Part shown: positions 18,393-28,277 of the stretch, one piece after another
How the letters are laid out: every line of letters begins with the position of its first letter
Position numbering within the stretch: position 1 is the stretch's first letter
Assembly: GCF_014202905.1 (NCBI RefSeq)
Contig: NZ_JACHHY010000015.1
Location: forward strand, 1-64,000
Direction of reading: 5' to 3'
From: Chitinivorax tropicus
GTDB taxonomy: Bacteria > Pseudomonadota > Gammaproteobacteria > Burkholderiales > SCOH01
Length of the DNA stretch: 64,000 nucleotides
Made by a program: the position numbers and the translations under genes
Notes under the pieces: model-generated
What the model saw: only the letters and a program-made list of their open reading frames with translations
What the model was told of the DNA's origin: nothing
Database searches by the model: none

Positions 18393-20987
18393 ATGGAACA
18401 GTTCGCAAAAGAGACCATACCCGTCAGCCTTGAAGAGGAAATGCGCAAGAGCTATCTCGATTATGCAATGAGCGTGATCGTCGGTCGAGCGCTGCCGGAC
18501 GTGCGGGATGGCTTGAAGCCTGTACATCGCCGCGTTTTATTTGCAATGCATGAGGCCAACAATGTCTGGAACCGCCCATATGTGAAGTGTGCACGTATCG
18601 TCGGGGACGTCATGGGTAAATACCACCCGCATGGCGATGCTTCGATCTACGATACGCTGGTGCGCATGGCTCAGGATTTCAGCATGCGTTATACCTTGGT
18701 CGATGGCCAGGGTAACTTCGGCTCGATCGACGGTGACAATGCGGCGGCGATGCGTTATACCGAGTGCCGTCTGGAGCGGATCTCCGGTGAGTTGATGGCG
18801 GACATCGACAAGGAGACCGTCGATTTCGTACCCAACTATGATGGTAAAGAGCAAGAGCCATCGGTGCTGCCAACCCGCTTGCCCAATTTGTTGATCAACG
18901 GCCAGACTGGTATTGCAGTCGGGATGGCAACCAATATCCCACCACACAATCTGTCTGAAGTCATCGATGGCGCATTGGCGTTGTTGCGCAACAGTGAGCT
19001 GACGGTTGATGAGCTGATGGAATACATCCCGGCGCCGGACTTCCCCACTGCTGGCATCATCTATGGCATCAGTGGCGTGCGCGAGGGTTATCGCACAGGC
19101 CGTGGCCGGGTGGTGATGCGTGCCCGTACCCATGTCGAAGAGGTGGGTAAGGACAAACAGGCCATCATCGTTGATGAGCTGCCCTATCAAGTCAACAAGA
19201 AGAACCTGATCGAGAAGATCGCGCAATTGGTGCGTGACAAAGAGATCGACGGCATTGCCGATCTGCGTGACGAGTCCGACAAATCCGGCATGCGGATGTA
19301 CATCGAGCTCAAGCGCAATGAGATGCCAGATGTCGTGCTCAACAATCTGTTCAAGCAGACTGAGCTGCAATCCACATTTGGCATGAACATGGTGGCGCTG
19401 GTCGATGGCCAGCCACGGTTGCTGAATCTCAAGCAGATCCTCGAATGCTTCCTGCGGCATCGTCGTGAAGTAGTGACCCGTCGCACCGTCTATGAGCTGA
19501 AAAAGGCGCGTGAGCGGGCTCATGTCCTGGAGGGTCTGGCGGTTGCGCTGTCCAATGTGGATGAGGTGATTGCGCTGATCAAGGCATCACCGACCCCGCC
19601 AGAGGCCAAGCTTGCCTTGATGTCTCGTGAGTGGCGCTCTCCACTGGTTGAGGACATGTTGGCGCGCGTTGCATCCGATGCAGCCCGCCCTGAATGGCTG
19701 TCACCTGAGTTTGGCTTGAAAGCGCAAGGCTATAAGCTGTCGGATACACAGGCCCAGGCGATTCTGGATATGCGCCTGCAGCGCCTGACCGGGTTGGAGC
19801 AGGACAAGCTGCAGGCTGAGTATCGCGAGGTGATGGATAAGATTCTGGATCTGTTGGATATTCTGTCCAAGCCGGAACGGGTGACCCAGATCATCGCTGA
19901 TGAGCTGGCAGACACCAAGCAGATGTTCGGTGACGCACGCCGCTCCGAGATCATTCCTTTTGGCGAAGACATCAGCCTGGAAGACCTGATCACGCCGCAG
20001 GATATGGTCGTGACCCTGTCGCATGGCGGGTATATGAAGGCGCAGCCGCTGGACGATTACCGGTCCCAGCGGCGCGGTGGACGTGGCAAGCAGGCTGCCG
20101 CCACCAAGGAAGACGATTTCATCGACAACCTGTTCATTGCCAATACCCATGATTACGTATTGTGCTTCTCAAGCCTGGGGCGCGTGTATTGGATCAAGGT
20201 CTACGAGGTACCGCAAGGCGGGCGTACCGCCCGTGGCAAGCCGATCGTCAACCTTTTGCCTTTGCAGGACGGTGAAAAGATCAATGCGATCCTGCCGGTG
20301 AAGACGTTTGACGAGGATCACTATGTGTTCATGGCCACCAGCCTGGGCACCGTCAAAAAGACACCGTTGTCGGATTTCTCCCGCCCGCTCAAGAAGGGCA
20401 TCATCGCCGTCGATCTGGACGAGGGGGACTACCTGATCGGCGTGGCCATCACATCAGGGAAACATCAGGTCATGATGTTCTCCGATGCCGGCAAGGCGGT
20501 TCGCTTCGACGAGCAGGATGTACGCGCCATGGGTCGTCAGGCACGTGGCGTGCGCGGCATGCTGCTGCAGGAAGGCCAGTCGGTGATCTCGATGTTGGTT
20601 GCCGACTCTGAAGACTGGCAGGTGTTGACTGCTACTGAGAACGGCTATGGCAAACGCACCCCGATTGGGGAATTCCGCTTTACCAGCCGTGGCACGCAAG
20701 GGGTGATTGCGGTTGATCTGACGGAAAAGACCGGCCAGAAACTGGTCGCGGCCACGCTGGTGCAGACCAGTGACGAAGTCATGCTGATCACGACCGGTGG
20801 TGTATTGATCCGCACCAAGGTCAGCGAGATCCGTGAGACAGGGCGTGCCGCACAGGGGGTGCGTCTGATCAATCTGGACGAAGGCGAGAAGTTGTCCGGG
20901 CTGGAAAAGGTCATCGAGACGGAAGGCGAGGAGATCGAACAGGAAGGTGACGAGGGAGCTGACATCAGCCCGGATTCCGATGCCTGA
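18393..20987 (+). CDS. gyrA: DNA gyrase subunit A
   Basis: 864 residues. The winged-helix and tower domains carry the catalytic Tyr region, and the C-terminal beta-pinwheel contains the GyrA box QRRGGRGK, which separates gyrase from topoisomerase IV. With GyrB it introduces negative supercoils. The quinolone region reads [14 protein letters not shown], so the residue equivalent to E. coli Ser83 is Ala83, with Ser at 84 and Asp at 87. The acidic C-terminal tail is usual. The gene has its own promoter and a strong terminator, so it is monocistronic. Confidence 0.97.
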   Translation: MEQFAKETIPVSLEEEMRKSYLDYAMSVIVGRALPDVRDGLKPVHRRVLFAMHEANNVWNRPYVKCARIVGDVMGKYHPHGDASIYDTLVRMAQDFSMRYTLVDGQGNFGSIDGDNAAAMRYTECRLERISGELMADIDKETVDFVPNYDGKEQEPSVLPTRLPNLLINGQTGIAVGMATNIPPHNLSEVIDGALALLRNSELTVDELMEYIPAPDFPTAGIIYGISGVREGYRTGRGRVVMRARTHVEEVGKDKQAIIVDELPYQVNKKNLIEKIAQLVRDKEIDGIADLRDESDKSGMRMYIELKRNEMPDVVLNNLFKQTELQSTFGMNMVALVDGQPRLLNLKQILECFLRHRREVVTRRTVYELKKARERAHVLEGLAVALSNVDEVIALIKASPTPPEAKLALMSREWRSPLVEDMLARVASDAARPEWLSPEFGLKAQGYKLSDTQAQAILDMRLQRLTGLEQDKLQAEYREVMDKILDLLDILSKPERVTQIIADELADTKQMFGDARRSEIIPFGEDISLEDLITPQDMVVTLSHGGYMKAQPLDDYRSQRRGGRGKQAAATKEDDFIDNLFIANTHDYVLCFSSLGRVYWIKVYEVPQGGRTARGKPIVNLLPLQDGEKINAILPVKTFDEDHYVFMATSLGTVKKTPLSDFSRPLKKGIIAVDLDEGDYLIGVAITSGKHQVMMFSDAGKAVRFDEQDVRAMGRQARGVRGMLLQEGQSVISMLVADSEDWQVLTATENGYGKRTPIGEFRFTSRGTQGVIAVDLTEKTGQKLVAATLVQTSDEVMLITTGGVLIRTKVSEIRETGRAAQGVRLINLDEGEKLSGLEKVIETEGEEIEQEGDEGADISPDSDA

Positions 20988-21040
20988 TTGTTCATCGCGC
21001 TTGATCCGGCGGGTCCCATCCGGACGCGTTCGATAGGCCG

Positions 21041-21070
21041 AAAAAGCCACCGCAAATGCGGTGGCTTTTT
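21041..21070 (+). terminator. Rho-independent terminator of gyrA
   Basis: A perfect 14-base-pair stem (21041-21054 with 21057-21070, loop AA) ends in TTTTTG and further T bases, 54 bases after the gyrA stop. Confidence 0.92.
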
Positions 21071-21140
21071 GTTTTCTTGCAAATATGTGTGGTCTGCACT
21101 AATACAAAACGGGTTGTCTTTCATTTAAGGGGGGCAGGTG

Positions 21141-21479
21141 ATGAAGAGTGTACTGATTGCATTGTTGACATGGCTGGCAATGATGGCCGGGGCTTGGGCG
21201 GCGGTTGACCTCAATGCTGCGAGCCAGCAACAGCTGGAGGCATTGCCCGGCATCGGCCCGGCAAAAGCAAAGGCCATCATTGAATATCGCACCAAAAATG
21301 GACCCTTCAAGGCCCCTGAGGATGTGATGAAGGTGTCTGGCATCAAGCAGGGGACATTCGATAAGATCAAAGGTGAGCTGACCGTTGGCGGTAAAGGGCC
21401 TGCGCCGGCAGCTAAGCCTGCTGAGGCCAAGGCGGGCGCCAAACCGGCTGAGCCGAAGAAAGAAGAAAAGAAAAAGTAA
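21141..21479 (+). CDS. ComEA-like helix-hairpin-helix DNA-binding protein, exported
   Basis: 112 residues: a signal peptide (MKSVLIALLTWLAMMAGAWA), a helix-hairpin-helix domain (VDLNAASQQQLEALPGIGPA, KAKAIIEYR, VSGIKQGTFDKIKG) and a Lys/Ala/Pro-rich tail. In naturally competent bacteria small exported proteins of this kind bind incoming DNA in the periplasm; many betaproteobacteria also have copies with no proven role. ATG at 21141 follows a strong AAGGGGGG; a GTG three bases earlier is less likely. It is a single gene between two terminators. Confidence 0.85.
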   Translation: MKSVLIALLTWLAMMAGAWAAVDLNAASQQQLEALPGIGPAKAKAIIEYRTKNGPFKAPEDVMKVSGIKQGTFDKIKGELTVGGKGPAPAAKPAEAKAGAKPAEPKKEEKKK

Positions 21480-21498
21480 TCGACATATTCCACTTCAA

Positions 21499-21526
21499 AA
21501 AACAGCACCGGGCAGGGTGCTGTTTT
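21499..21526 (+). terminator. Rho-independent terminator after the ComEA-like gene
   Basis: AAAACAGCACC (21499-21509) pairs with GGTGCTGTTTT (21516-21526) and the stem runs into TTTTCCTTTC. It lies 20 bases past the stop. Confidence 0.85.
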
Positions 21527-21887
21527 CCTTTCAATACGCCCAATTCACATGAATTTTCCCGTTTTTTCCTGATGGATGTTGCAGTGCCGCGATGTGTGTT
21601 CGCTGTATGGGCGCACCAGCCCAATTGTGTGCCGGATATGCATTCCTGCTCATGTTTTTTTGATTTTTGCATTGCAAAACAGGTTGTTCTGAATAATTTC
21701 GGCAAATATGCTAGCGTTAGGTTCTGTTGACGAACGAATGTCGGTGTGACGGAAGACAGCGGACAACGGCTCAGTTACCCGACAATGAGTAGCACTGATT
21801 GAAATGGAGGTCGGCCACCAAGGCATTGATGGTTTATTACCGAGGCAGGGAGGCGCTTTGGCATGCAATGTGTAAGGAGACATCACC
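21527..21887 (+). other. intergenic region upstream of the ECHDC3-like gene
   Basis: 361 bases with no supported gene. A possible promoter is TTGTTC (21684-21689), 17 bases, TATGCT (21707-21712), which would leave a leader of about 170 bases. The gene start is preceded by AAGGAGA. No RNA motif was recognised in the leader. Confidence 0.4.
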
Positions 21888-22691
21888 ATGCAGTCCGTTG
21901 TCGTTGAGGATGAAGTAACCTCGCTAGTGCTTCGTGAGCGCCATGAAGGCGTTGTTCAACTCACCTTGAATCGTCCCAAACAGCAAAATGCGCTGTGTAG
22001 CCAACTGCTCTCGTGCCTGCAGAGCGAGCTGGATGAGATCTCTCTGGATGAATCAGTCCGCGTGGTGGTCTTGGCAGCTAAAGGTCCTGCTTTCTGCTCC
22101 GGGCATGATCTGAAAGAAATCCAAGGACGCTACACGCGCGAGCATTGTGTGGCCCTGTTCCGCCAATCAAGCAGATTGATGATGACCATGACACGGATGC
22201 CCCAGCCCATCATTGCCAAGGTGCATGGCATGGCCACGGCAGCGGGGTGTCAACTGGTGGCCAATTGTGATATGGCCGTGGCCTCGACGACGGCCAAATT
22301 CGCGACTTCCGGTATCAATTTCGGGCTGTTTTGTGCAACACCTGCTGTGGCAATCAGCCGCAGCTTACCTCGTAAGGTAGCTGTCGAAATGCTGTTGACC
22401 GGCGAGTCGATCGACGCCCACACCGCCTTTGTGCGTGGCATGGTGAATCGGGTGGTGTCGCCAGAGCATCTGGATGAGGAAACCATGCGCCTGGCGATGT
22501 CGATCTGTGATAAACCGGCGTCCTCCATCATGGCTGGCAAACAGATGTTCTACCGGCAGCTGGACATGGGGCTGGAGCAGGCCTATCAATACGCAGCAGA
22601 GGTGATGGCCTTGAACGTGATGTCAGAAGATGCGCACGAGGGTATCCAGGCCTTTCTGGATAAGCGCCCCCCGCACTGGCGGCCAGCCTGA
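21888..22691 (+). CDS. enoyl-CoA hydratase/isomerase family protein, ECHDC3-like
   Basis: 267 residues of the crotonase superfamily. The oxyanion-hole segments SGHDLKEI (71-78) and GMATAAGCQL (114-123) are present. The overall sequence, including GINFGLFCATPAVAISR and the KRPPHW end, resembles the ECHDC3 group rather than FadB-type hydratases. In the classical enzyme a catalytic Glu sits where this protein has Gln122, and the second Glu is also not obvious, so hydratase activity is doubtful. A clear AAGGAGA precedes the ATG. The pathway is unknown; no beta-oxidation gene lies next to it. Confidence 0.82.
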   Translation: MQSVVVEDEVTSLVLRERHEGVVQLTLNRPKQQNALCSQLLSCLQSELDEISLDESVRVVVLAAKGPAFCSGHDLKEIQGRYTREHCVALFRQSSRLMMTMTRMPQPIIAKVHGMATAAGCQLVANCDMAVASTTAKFATSGINFGLFCATPAVAISRSLPRKVAVEMLLTGESIDAHTAFVRGMVNRVVSPEHLDEETMRLAMSICDKPASSIMAGKQMFYRQLDMGLEQAYQYAAEVMALNVMSEDAHEGIQAFLDKRPPHWRPA

Positions 22692-22748
22692 CCATCGTGA
22701 ACACCCGAGTCGCCCGGCATCTGGTCTGTAACGCCATGCCGGGTTGGC

Positions 22749-23276
22749 TTATCTAGTGGCATTTTTTTTCAGTTGGAATGCTGCAGCCCAGGCCTCAACA
22801 TGAGCCGGAACGATTGGCGAGGGCTCGTCAAAGCCAATCGAACCCAGGACGGTGGCCGATGACACCTTCTCGCGGCCTTTGACAAACAGCCCGCGCAACA
22901 CCGCAGAAGCACACACCTTGCCATCCACTTCGAAATCTTGTTGGATGTACCAGTATTTTTCATCCCAGCACAGTAAGCGGGTCACCAGCTCAAATGATTG
23001 AAAAGGCTTGATTTCACGGATGAAGGTGAGATCTGCCGCCTGGACGACCGGCCCCCATTTGTGGCGTAGCAGGGTGCCCAATATGCCGGTGGTGCCCAGC
23101 AGATAGGTTCGGCCCAGATCCATGAATGACAAATAGCGTGAGTTGGTCATGTGCATATTGATGTCACAATCCCACGGCATGCAGCGAAAACGTTGCCGGG
23201 ACAGGGCCAGCGCGTGGGTGGGTTTGGCCAGCAGTGTGCGGATCAGGGTGATCAGAAAGCGAAAGTAGAGATTCAT
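22749..23276 (-). CDS. hotdog-fold acyl-CoA thioesterase family protein
   Basis: About 175 residues of the 4HBT/THEM6-like group. An N-terminal hydrophobic stretch (MNLYFRFLITLIRTLLA) precedes the hotdog core (RFRCMPWDCDINMHMTNSRY, SFMDLGRTYLL). The Asp in CDINMHMTN is at the usual active-site position. The likely role is hydrolysis of an acyl-CoA thioester at or near the membrane. The frame runs 57 codons further upstream; ATG at 23276 fits family length, but ATG at 23321, preceded by ACAGGT, is an alternative. It converges with the ECHDC3-like gene. Confidence 0.75.
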   Translation of the reverse strand: MNLYFRFLITLIRTLLAKPTHALALSRQRFRCMPWDCDINMHMTNSRYLSFMDLGRTYLLGTTGILGTLLRHKWGPVVQAADLTFIREIKPFQSFELVTRLLCWDEKYWYIQQDFEVDGKVCASAVLRGLFVKGREKVSSATVLGSIGFDEPSPIVPAHVEAWAAAFQLKKNATR

Positions 23277-23506
23277 ATGGCGGCGAAATCGGGTGGATCG
23301 GGTGTTCAAGTAGCTGTGCATTTTACCTGTAAAAGCCAATCGATTCTGTTGCCATCGACTCGTGGGGCGGGTGTATGCCATGTCCATGGCACCTCGGGAG
23401 GGCTTGATTGTCGGCAATATTTGTGGGATGCCCGGGGCCCGGAACACAGCCCGATCGCCTATAATGGGCGCTGTTTTTATGATCGTAACTGATTCGGATT
23501 ACCTAT

Positions 23507-24811
23507 ATGACTCAACTCGCGCTGACCATCGCCCGCCGTGCCCGGCTTGCAGGGCAGATGAAACAAGGCGTTGCGATCATTCCCACCGCGACCGAGCTTG
23601 CCCGCAACGCAGATTCGAATTTCCCTTTCCGCTTTGACAGCTCCTTCTTTTACCTGACAGCCTTTCCCGAACCAGACGCCATCGTGGTGATCGTGGCCGG
23701 GCCGCAGCCCATGAGTATCCTGTTCTGCCGGGAAAAAGACCCGGAGCGGGAGATCTGGGATGGCTATCGATACGGCCCCGAGGCGGCCAAAGCGAAATTC
23801 GGGTTTGATGAGGCGTGGCCTCTGGCTGAGATGGATCAACGGATACCCGAGATATTGCATCATCAGTCCTGTCTCTACTCGGCCTTCGGTGTGGACGCCA
23901 GCTGGGATCAGCGTGTCAGTGGTTGGTTGCAGGCCACCCGTCGCCTATCAGTCCGCGCCCATGTTGGCCCCACGGAGCTGCGAGATTGGCGCACCCTGGT
24001 CGATGAGATGCGCCTGATCAAAGATGAGCAGGAGCTGGGTGTGATGCGGCGGGCGGCGGCGATTTCAGGTGATGCCCATGTCCGTGCCATGCGTTTCGCC
24101 AAGCCGGGTTGCTTCGAATATGAGGTCGAGGCCGAGCTGATGCATGAATTCTACCGCCGTGGCAGTCGGGCCCCGGCCTATGGCAGCATCGTCGCTGCTG
24201 GGGCCAATGCTTGCGTGTTGCACTACGAGACCAACAATGCCGTGTTGAACGATGGGGATCTGTTATTGATCGATGCAGGGTGCGAGCTGGAAGGTTATGC
24301 CAGCGATATCACCCGTACCTTTCCGGTCAATGGCAAATTCAGCGGGCCACAGCGGGATGTCTACGAGATCGTGCTGGCCGCCCAGCAGGCAGCGATTGAC
24401 TTGATCCGCCCTGGTGCGCTGTGGAGCGATCCGCATCTGGCTGCCGTCAAAGTCCTGGCGCAAGGCATGTTGGACCTGAAATGGCTGGAGGGCTCTCTGG
24501 ATGCGGTGATCGAGTCTGAAGCCTATCGACAGTTCTATATGCATCAGACCGGGCACTGGCTGGGGTTGGACGTGCATGACGTCGGAGACTATAAGCAGCA
24601 GGATAGCTGGCGGGCGCTTCAGCCAGGTATGGTGATGACCGTTGAGCCCGGGCTCTATGTGCGGCCAACGGACAAGGTTCCAGAGGCTTTCTGGCATATC
24701 GGCATCCGTATCGAAGACGATGTGGCCATCACCACAACCGGCCACGATGTATTGACCGCTGGCACCCCGAAGACCATCGCAGATATTGAAGCCACCATGG
24801 CAACGCGTTGA
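23507..24811 (+). CDS. pepP: Xaa-Pro aminopeptidase (PepP, M24B)
   Basis: 434 residues, matching aminopeptidase P. The N-terminal creatinase-like domain (NADSNFPFRFDSSFFYLTAF) is followed by a pita-bread metallopeptidase domain. Metal ligands are visible: Asp in LLLIDAGCEL, Asp in YASDITRTFP, His in HQTGHWLGLDVHD, Glu in TVEPGLYV and Glu in IRIEDDVAI. It removes N-terminal residues preceding proline. The ubiH start lies 24 bases after its stop, giving the common pepP-ubiH arrangement. Confidence 0.95.
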   Translation: MTQLALTIARRARLAGQMKQGVAIIPTATELARNADSNFPFRFDSSFFYLTAFPEPDAIVVIVAGPQPMSILFCREKDPEREIWDGYRYGPEAAKAKFGFDEAWPLAEMDQRIPEILHHQSCLYSAFGVDASWDQRVSGWLQATRRLSVRAHVGPTELRDWRTLVDEMRLIKDEQELGVMRRAAAISGDAHVRAMRFAKPGCFEYEVEAELMHEFYRRGSRAPAYGSIVAAGANACVLHYETNNAVLNDGDLLLIDAGCELEGYASDITRTFPVNGKFSGPQRDVYEIVLAAQQAAIDLIRPGALWSDPHLAAVKVLAQGMLDLKWLEGSLDAVIESEAYRQFYMHQTGHWLGLDVHDVGDYKQQDSWRALQPGMVMTVEPGLYVRPTDKVPEAFWHIGIRIEDDVAITTTGHDVLTAGTPKTIADIEATMATR

Positions 24812-24834
24812 ACAAGGATCACGAGGAAGCGGTC

Positions 24835-26016
24835 ATGACCAATCAGATTGCCCAATTACCTGATCATCTCGACATCGCCATCGTCGGTGGCGGCCCTGTG
24901 GGTGCGGCTCTGGCCTTGTCATTGCAGGATGCCGGCCTGCATGTGGCCGTGCTGGAGGCTCGGGCAGGTGAGCCCAAACCCGACCCACGCGCCCTTGCCC
25001 TGTCATGGGGGAGTGTCCAGACGCTTGAGCGGCTTGGCGCCTGGCAGGGGTTGCAGGAGTCCACACCGATCAAGACTGTTCATGTTTCGCAGCGGAGTGG
25101 GTTTGGGCACGCGACTTTGTCGTGTGAAGAGCTGGATGTGCCTGCTCTGGGTTATGTGGTGAATTATGGGGACTTGGCTGGCGCACTGCATCGCCGCCTG
25201 TTGCAAGCGCCTGTCCACTATCAGCAAGGGGTACAGCTGGATACGGTCAAGGCACTGCCAGGCTATGTGGCCATGCGTCTGAATCAAGGCCATAAACAGA
25301 AAATGGTGACAGCCAGCTTGCTGGTGGTGGCCGATGGCGGCAAAAGCCTGACGACCTTGCCCGGCATCGAGCGTCGCATGCAGGATTATGGGCAGCATGC
25401 TGTGATCTGCGATGTCAGGACAGATCAGGCCCAGCGTTGGGTGGCCTATGAACGGTTTTCCGAACAGGGCCCGATGGCTTTGCTGCCGCGTGGCGAGGGG
25501 TTCACGGTGGTGTGGACTTGCGGCAATGATGAGGTGGAAGCCTGCATGGCATTGTCGGATGAGGTGTTCCTGGCGCAGCTGCAAGGCAGGATGGGGGATC
25601 GGGCTGGGCGTTTCATCTCCACCGGGCCGCGTGCATCCTTCCCGCTGGCTTTGCGGCGGCTGGTCAGCCCAGTGGGCGTGCGCACGGTGCTGATCGGCAA
25701 CGCGGCCCAGGTGTTGCACCCCGTCGCCGGACAAGGTTTCAATCTTGGCCTACGTGATGCGATCGCATTGGCGGATGTCGTGGCCTCGACAGCGCGCGAC
25801 ACGCTGGGGACGCAGCCCATGCTGAATCGGTACGCCAAGGTGCGTAAGCTGGATGCGACCACCACGACGGCCTTTACCGACAGCCTGATCAAATTATTTG
25901 CCTTGCCGGGCAGCCTCGCCAGCTCGGCAAGAGGCAGCGGCTTGGCCTTGCTGGATTTGGTGCCCGCCGCCCGCAAGCGTTTTACGCAACATATGGTATT
26001 TGGAGCCGGGGCATGA
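24835..26016 (+). CDS. ubiH: FAD-dependent 2-octaprenyl-phenol hydroxylase family (UbiH-type)
   Basis: 393 residues from ATG 24835, which follows GAGGAAG; the frame extends nine codons further into the pepP gap. The Rossmann FAD motif IVGGGPVGAALALSL is at the N-terminus, and the second FAD motif region GNAAQVLHPVAGQGFNLGLR is near residue 290. Members hydroxylate the ubiquinone ring. Position after pepP supports the ubiH name, but assignment among UbiH, UbiF and UbiI needs phylogeny. It overlaps the next hydroxylase gene by ATGA. Confidence 0.85.
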   Translation: MTNQIAQLPDHLDIAIVGGGPVGAALALSLQDAGLHVAVLEARAGEPKPDPRALALSWGSVQTLERLGAWQGLQESTPIKTVHVSQRSGFGHATLSCEELDVPALGYVVNYGDLAGALHRRLLQAPVHYQQGVQLDTVKALPGYVAMRLNQGHKQKMVTASLLVVADGGKSLTTLPGIERRMQDYGQHAVICDVRTDQAQRWVAYERFSEQGPMALLPRGEGFTVVWTCGNDEVEACMALSDEVFLAQLQGRMGDRAGRFISTGPRASFPLALRRLVSPVGVRTVLIGNAAQVLHPVAGQGFNLGLRDAIALADVVASTARDTLGTQPMLNRYAKVRKLDATTTTAFTDSLIKLFALPGSLASSARGSGLALLDLVPAARKRFTQHMVFGAGA

Positions 26017-27206
26017 GTGATCTGCAAAGTGATGTCATCATCGTAGGTGCAGGGCTGGTTGGCAGCAGCTTGGCCCTGGCCTTGGCCGGAAGCAGGCTGC
26101 GGGTGACGTTGATCGATGGGCGGGCACCCGCTCCCTTGCCCGAGGATGATTCCTGGGATACGCGGATCTATGCCATCAGCCCAGGTAGCCAGCAATTCCT
26201 GACAGAGCTGGGTGCCTGGCAGCGTATGCCGGGAGATCGTCTGTCGCCGGTCAGCCAGATGAAGGTGCGCGGCGATGCCCAAGATGCCTGCTTGGCTTTT
26301 TCGGCAGCCGATGTGCGGGTTCCTCAACTGGCCTGCATACTGGAAAACCGGCTGCTGCAGGATGCGCTGTGGCAAGCTGTCAAAGCGGCGGACAATGTGC
26401 AGATCATCTGCCCTGCAGAGCCCACCCACATGGCGCTGGATGGCCATGCGGCTTCGTTGACACTGGCGGATGGGCGGGTGATTGAAGGTCGATTGCTGGT
26501 CGGTGCTGACGGTGCGAATTCCTGGGTGCGTGCCCAGGCTGGTATCACCGCTGCGCCCCGCCTCTACCAGCAAAAAGGTGTGGTGGCCAATTTCGCGTGT
26601 GAGCGCCATCATGGACAGGTCGCTCGTCAGTGGTTCTTCCCGGACGGTATCCTGGCATGGCTGCCGTTGCCTGGGAACCTTATGTCAATGGTATGGTCTA
26701 CCTGGGATGCGCAAGCGGACGAGCTGGTCGCTCTTGATGCAGACATCCTGTGTGAGCGGGTCGCCCAGGCTGGCAACCACGAGCTGGGCAAGCTCAAGCT
26801 GGTGACTCTCGCCGCGGCCTTCCCGCTACGGTTGTTGCATCTTGATCGTATCGTCTCGCATCGGCTAGCGCTGGTGGGGGATGCCGCCCACAATGTCCAC
26901 CCACTGGCTGGGCAGGGCGTCAATCTGGGCTTTCAGGATGCATGCATCCTTGCTCGCGTCCTGAAGGCCGCCGGGGCTGGCGAAGACATCGGGGAGCATT
27001 TGCTGCTGCGCCGCTACGAGCGGGCGCGCAAAGAAGATATCCTGGCCATGCAGACTGTGACGGATGGTCTGCAGCGCCTGTTCAATAACGACAACAGCCT
27101 ACTTGGCTGGTTGCGTAATACAGGTCTGGCATTGACAGACCGCTTGGGCCCGATCAAGCATCGGCTGATTCGTCATGCACTAGGTTCTGTTGACATGGTT
27201 TCCTAG
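26013..27206 (+). CDS. UbiH/UbiF/VisC-family FAD-dependent hydroxylase
   Basis: 397 residues, a paralogue of the preceding gene with the same signatures: IVGAGLVGSSLALAL, LLVGADGANSWVR and GDAAHNVHPLAGQGVNLGFQ. It probably hydroxylates another ring position in ubiquinone biosynthesis. The ATG overlaps the previous stop by four bases (ATGA), so the two are co-translated. Which ring carbon it acts on cannot be told from sequence alone. Confidence 0.88.
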   Translation: MSDLQSDVIIVGAGLVGSSLALALAGSRLRVTLIDGRAPAPLPEDDSWDTRIYAISPGSQQFLTELGAWQRMPGDRLSPVSQMKVRGDAQDACLAFSAADVRVPQLACILENRLLQDALWQAVKAADNVQIICPAEPTHMALDGHAASLTLADGRVIEGRLLVGADGANSWVRAQAGITAAPRLYQQKGVVANFACERHHGQVARQWFFPDGILAWLPLPGNLMSMVWSTWDAQADELVALDADILCERVAQAGNHELGKLKLVTLAAAFPLRLLHLDRIVSHRLALVGDAAHNVHPLAGQGVNLGFQDACILARVLKAAGAGEDIGEHLLLRRYERARKEDILAMQTVTDGLQRLFNNDNSLLGWLRNTGLALTDRLGPIKHRLIRHALGSVDMVS

Positions 27207-27470
27207 TCCGCGTTGGCCGGTGTTGGGCCTGTGCCGTTGTCGCAAGCCGCTTGCATGGATCATGATGTGGCGTCGTCTTGCTGCCGGGCTCGGGTGCAAG
27301 ATCAGGCCAGCCCGATGGGTAGAGATGGGAGGTGGGGCGGTCCATTGTTGTCACGCGCTGGCATGGCCCGCCATGCAGCGCATGTGGTACGTGGTCTTGC
27401 CCTCAACCCGCTTTGGCACAAGTTTAGGGAAACCGTGTCAGCAGAACCTTGAAATACATTGGAGAAATCG

Positions 27471-28253
27471 TTGAGTACATTCATGTTGAAAGTTGGGCGT
27501 GTGAGCGCCTCGGTGGCGGTGACATTGGCGCTGGCGGCCTGCCTGCCGAATTCCACCGTGGCGGCGGATAAGCAAGCGGACAAAGGCCCGGTCAAGCCTG
27601 CGGTGGCTGAGGACATCAAGAAAAAGCTGGCAGAACGCCTGCCCAATGTCAAAATCGATAGCGTGGCCAACACGCCGATCAGCGGCTTGTACGAGGTGGT
27701 GGTCAACAAGCGCGATATCGTCTACGTGGATCGCGAAGCCAAGTATCTGATGGATGGCAATCTGGTTGATCTGTCGGTGCGCAAGAGCCTGACAGAAGAG
27801 CGGGCGGCTGATCTGCGCCGTGTCGATTTCGGCACGCTGCCATTCGACGATGCCATCAAAGTGGTCAAGGGCAAGGGTGAGCGTAAGCTGGCGGTGTTCT
27901 CTGACCCGGATTGCCCATTCTGCAAGCGTCTGGAAGCCTCGTTGAAGGATATGGATAACGTCACCATCTATACCTTCCTCTACCCGCTGGCCCAATTGCA
28001 CCCCGACGCACCCCGTAAATCCGCCCTGGTCTGGTGCGCGGCGGATCGTGTCTCGGCATGGAATGCATTGATGCATGAGGGCAAGCTGCCGGAAGGCGAA
28101 GGCAAATGTGATACCCCGCTGGCCAAGATCGCCAGCCTGGCAGAGCAATATGGCATCAGTGGCACACCGGGTATCGTGTTCCCGAATGGCAAGCTGGTGC
28201 CAGGGGCCATTTCTCGCGAACAGATCGAAAAAGAGCTGGGCGCGGGCAAGTAA
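27471..28253 (+). CDS. dsbC: thiol:disulfide interchange protein DsbC
   Basis: About 260 residues. The thioredoxin-like domain carries the CPFC active site (Cys148 and Cys151, SDPDCPFCKRLEAS), a cis-Pro loop SGTPGIVF and a further Cys pair (WCAAD, KCDTP). An N-terminal dimerisation domain precedes it. DsbC isomerises wrong disulfides in the periplasm. I chose TTG at 27471 because GGAGAA lies five bases before it; ATG at 27483 is the alternative. The signal region ends in TLALAAC, a lipobox-like motif at Cys24, but VAA-D ten residues later could be a normal cleavage site. Confidence 0.9.
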   Translation: MSTFMLKVGRVSASVAVTLALAACLPNSTVAADKQADKGPVKPAVAEDIKKKLAERLPNVKIDSVANTPISGLYEVVVNKRDIVYVDREAKYLMDGNLVDLSVRKSLTEERAADLRRVDFGTLPFDDAIKVVKGKGERKLAVFSDPDCPFCKRLEASLKDMDNVTIYTFLYPLAQLHPDAPRKSALVWCAADRVSAWNALMHEGKLPEGEGKCDTPLAKIASLAEQYGISGTPGIVFPNGKLVPGAISREQIEKELGAGK

Positions 28254-28277
28254 CCGTGTGATGGGGCGCTCTGCAAG

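Noticed and set aside
18537-19523. 328-codon frame opposite gyrA
   Set aside because: Shadow of gyrA codon bias with no family match.
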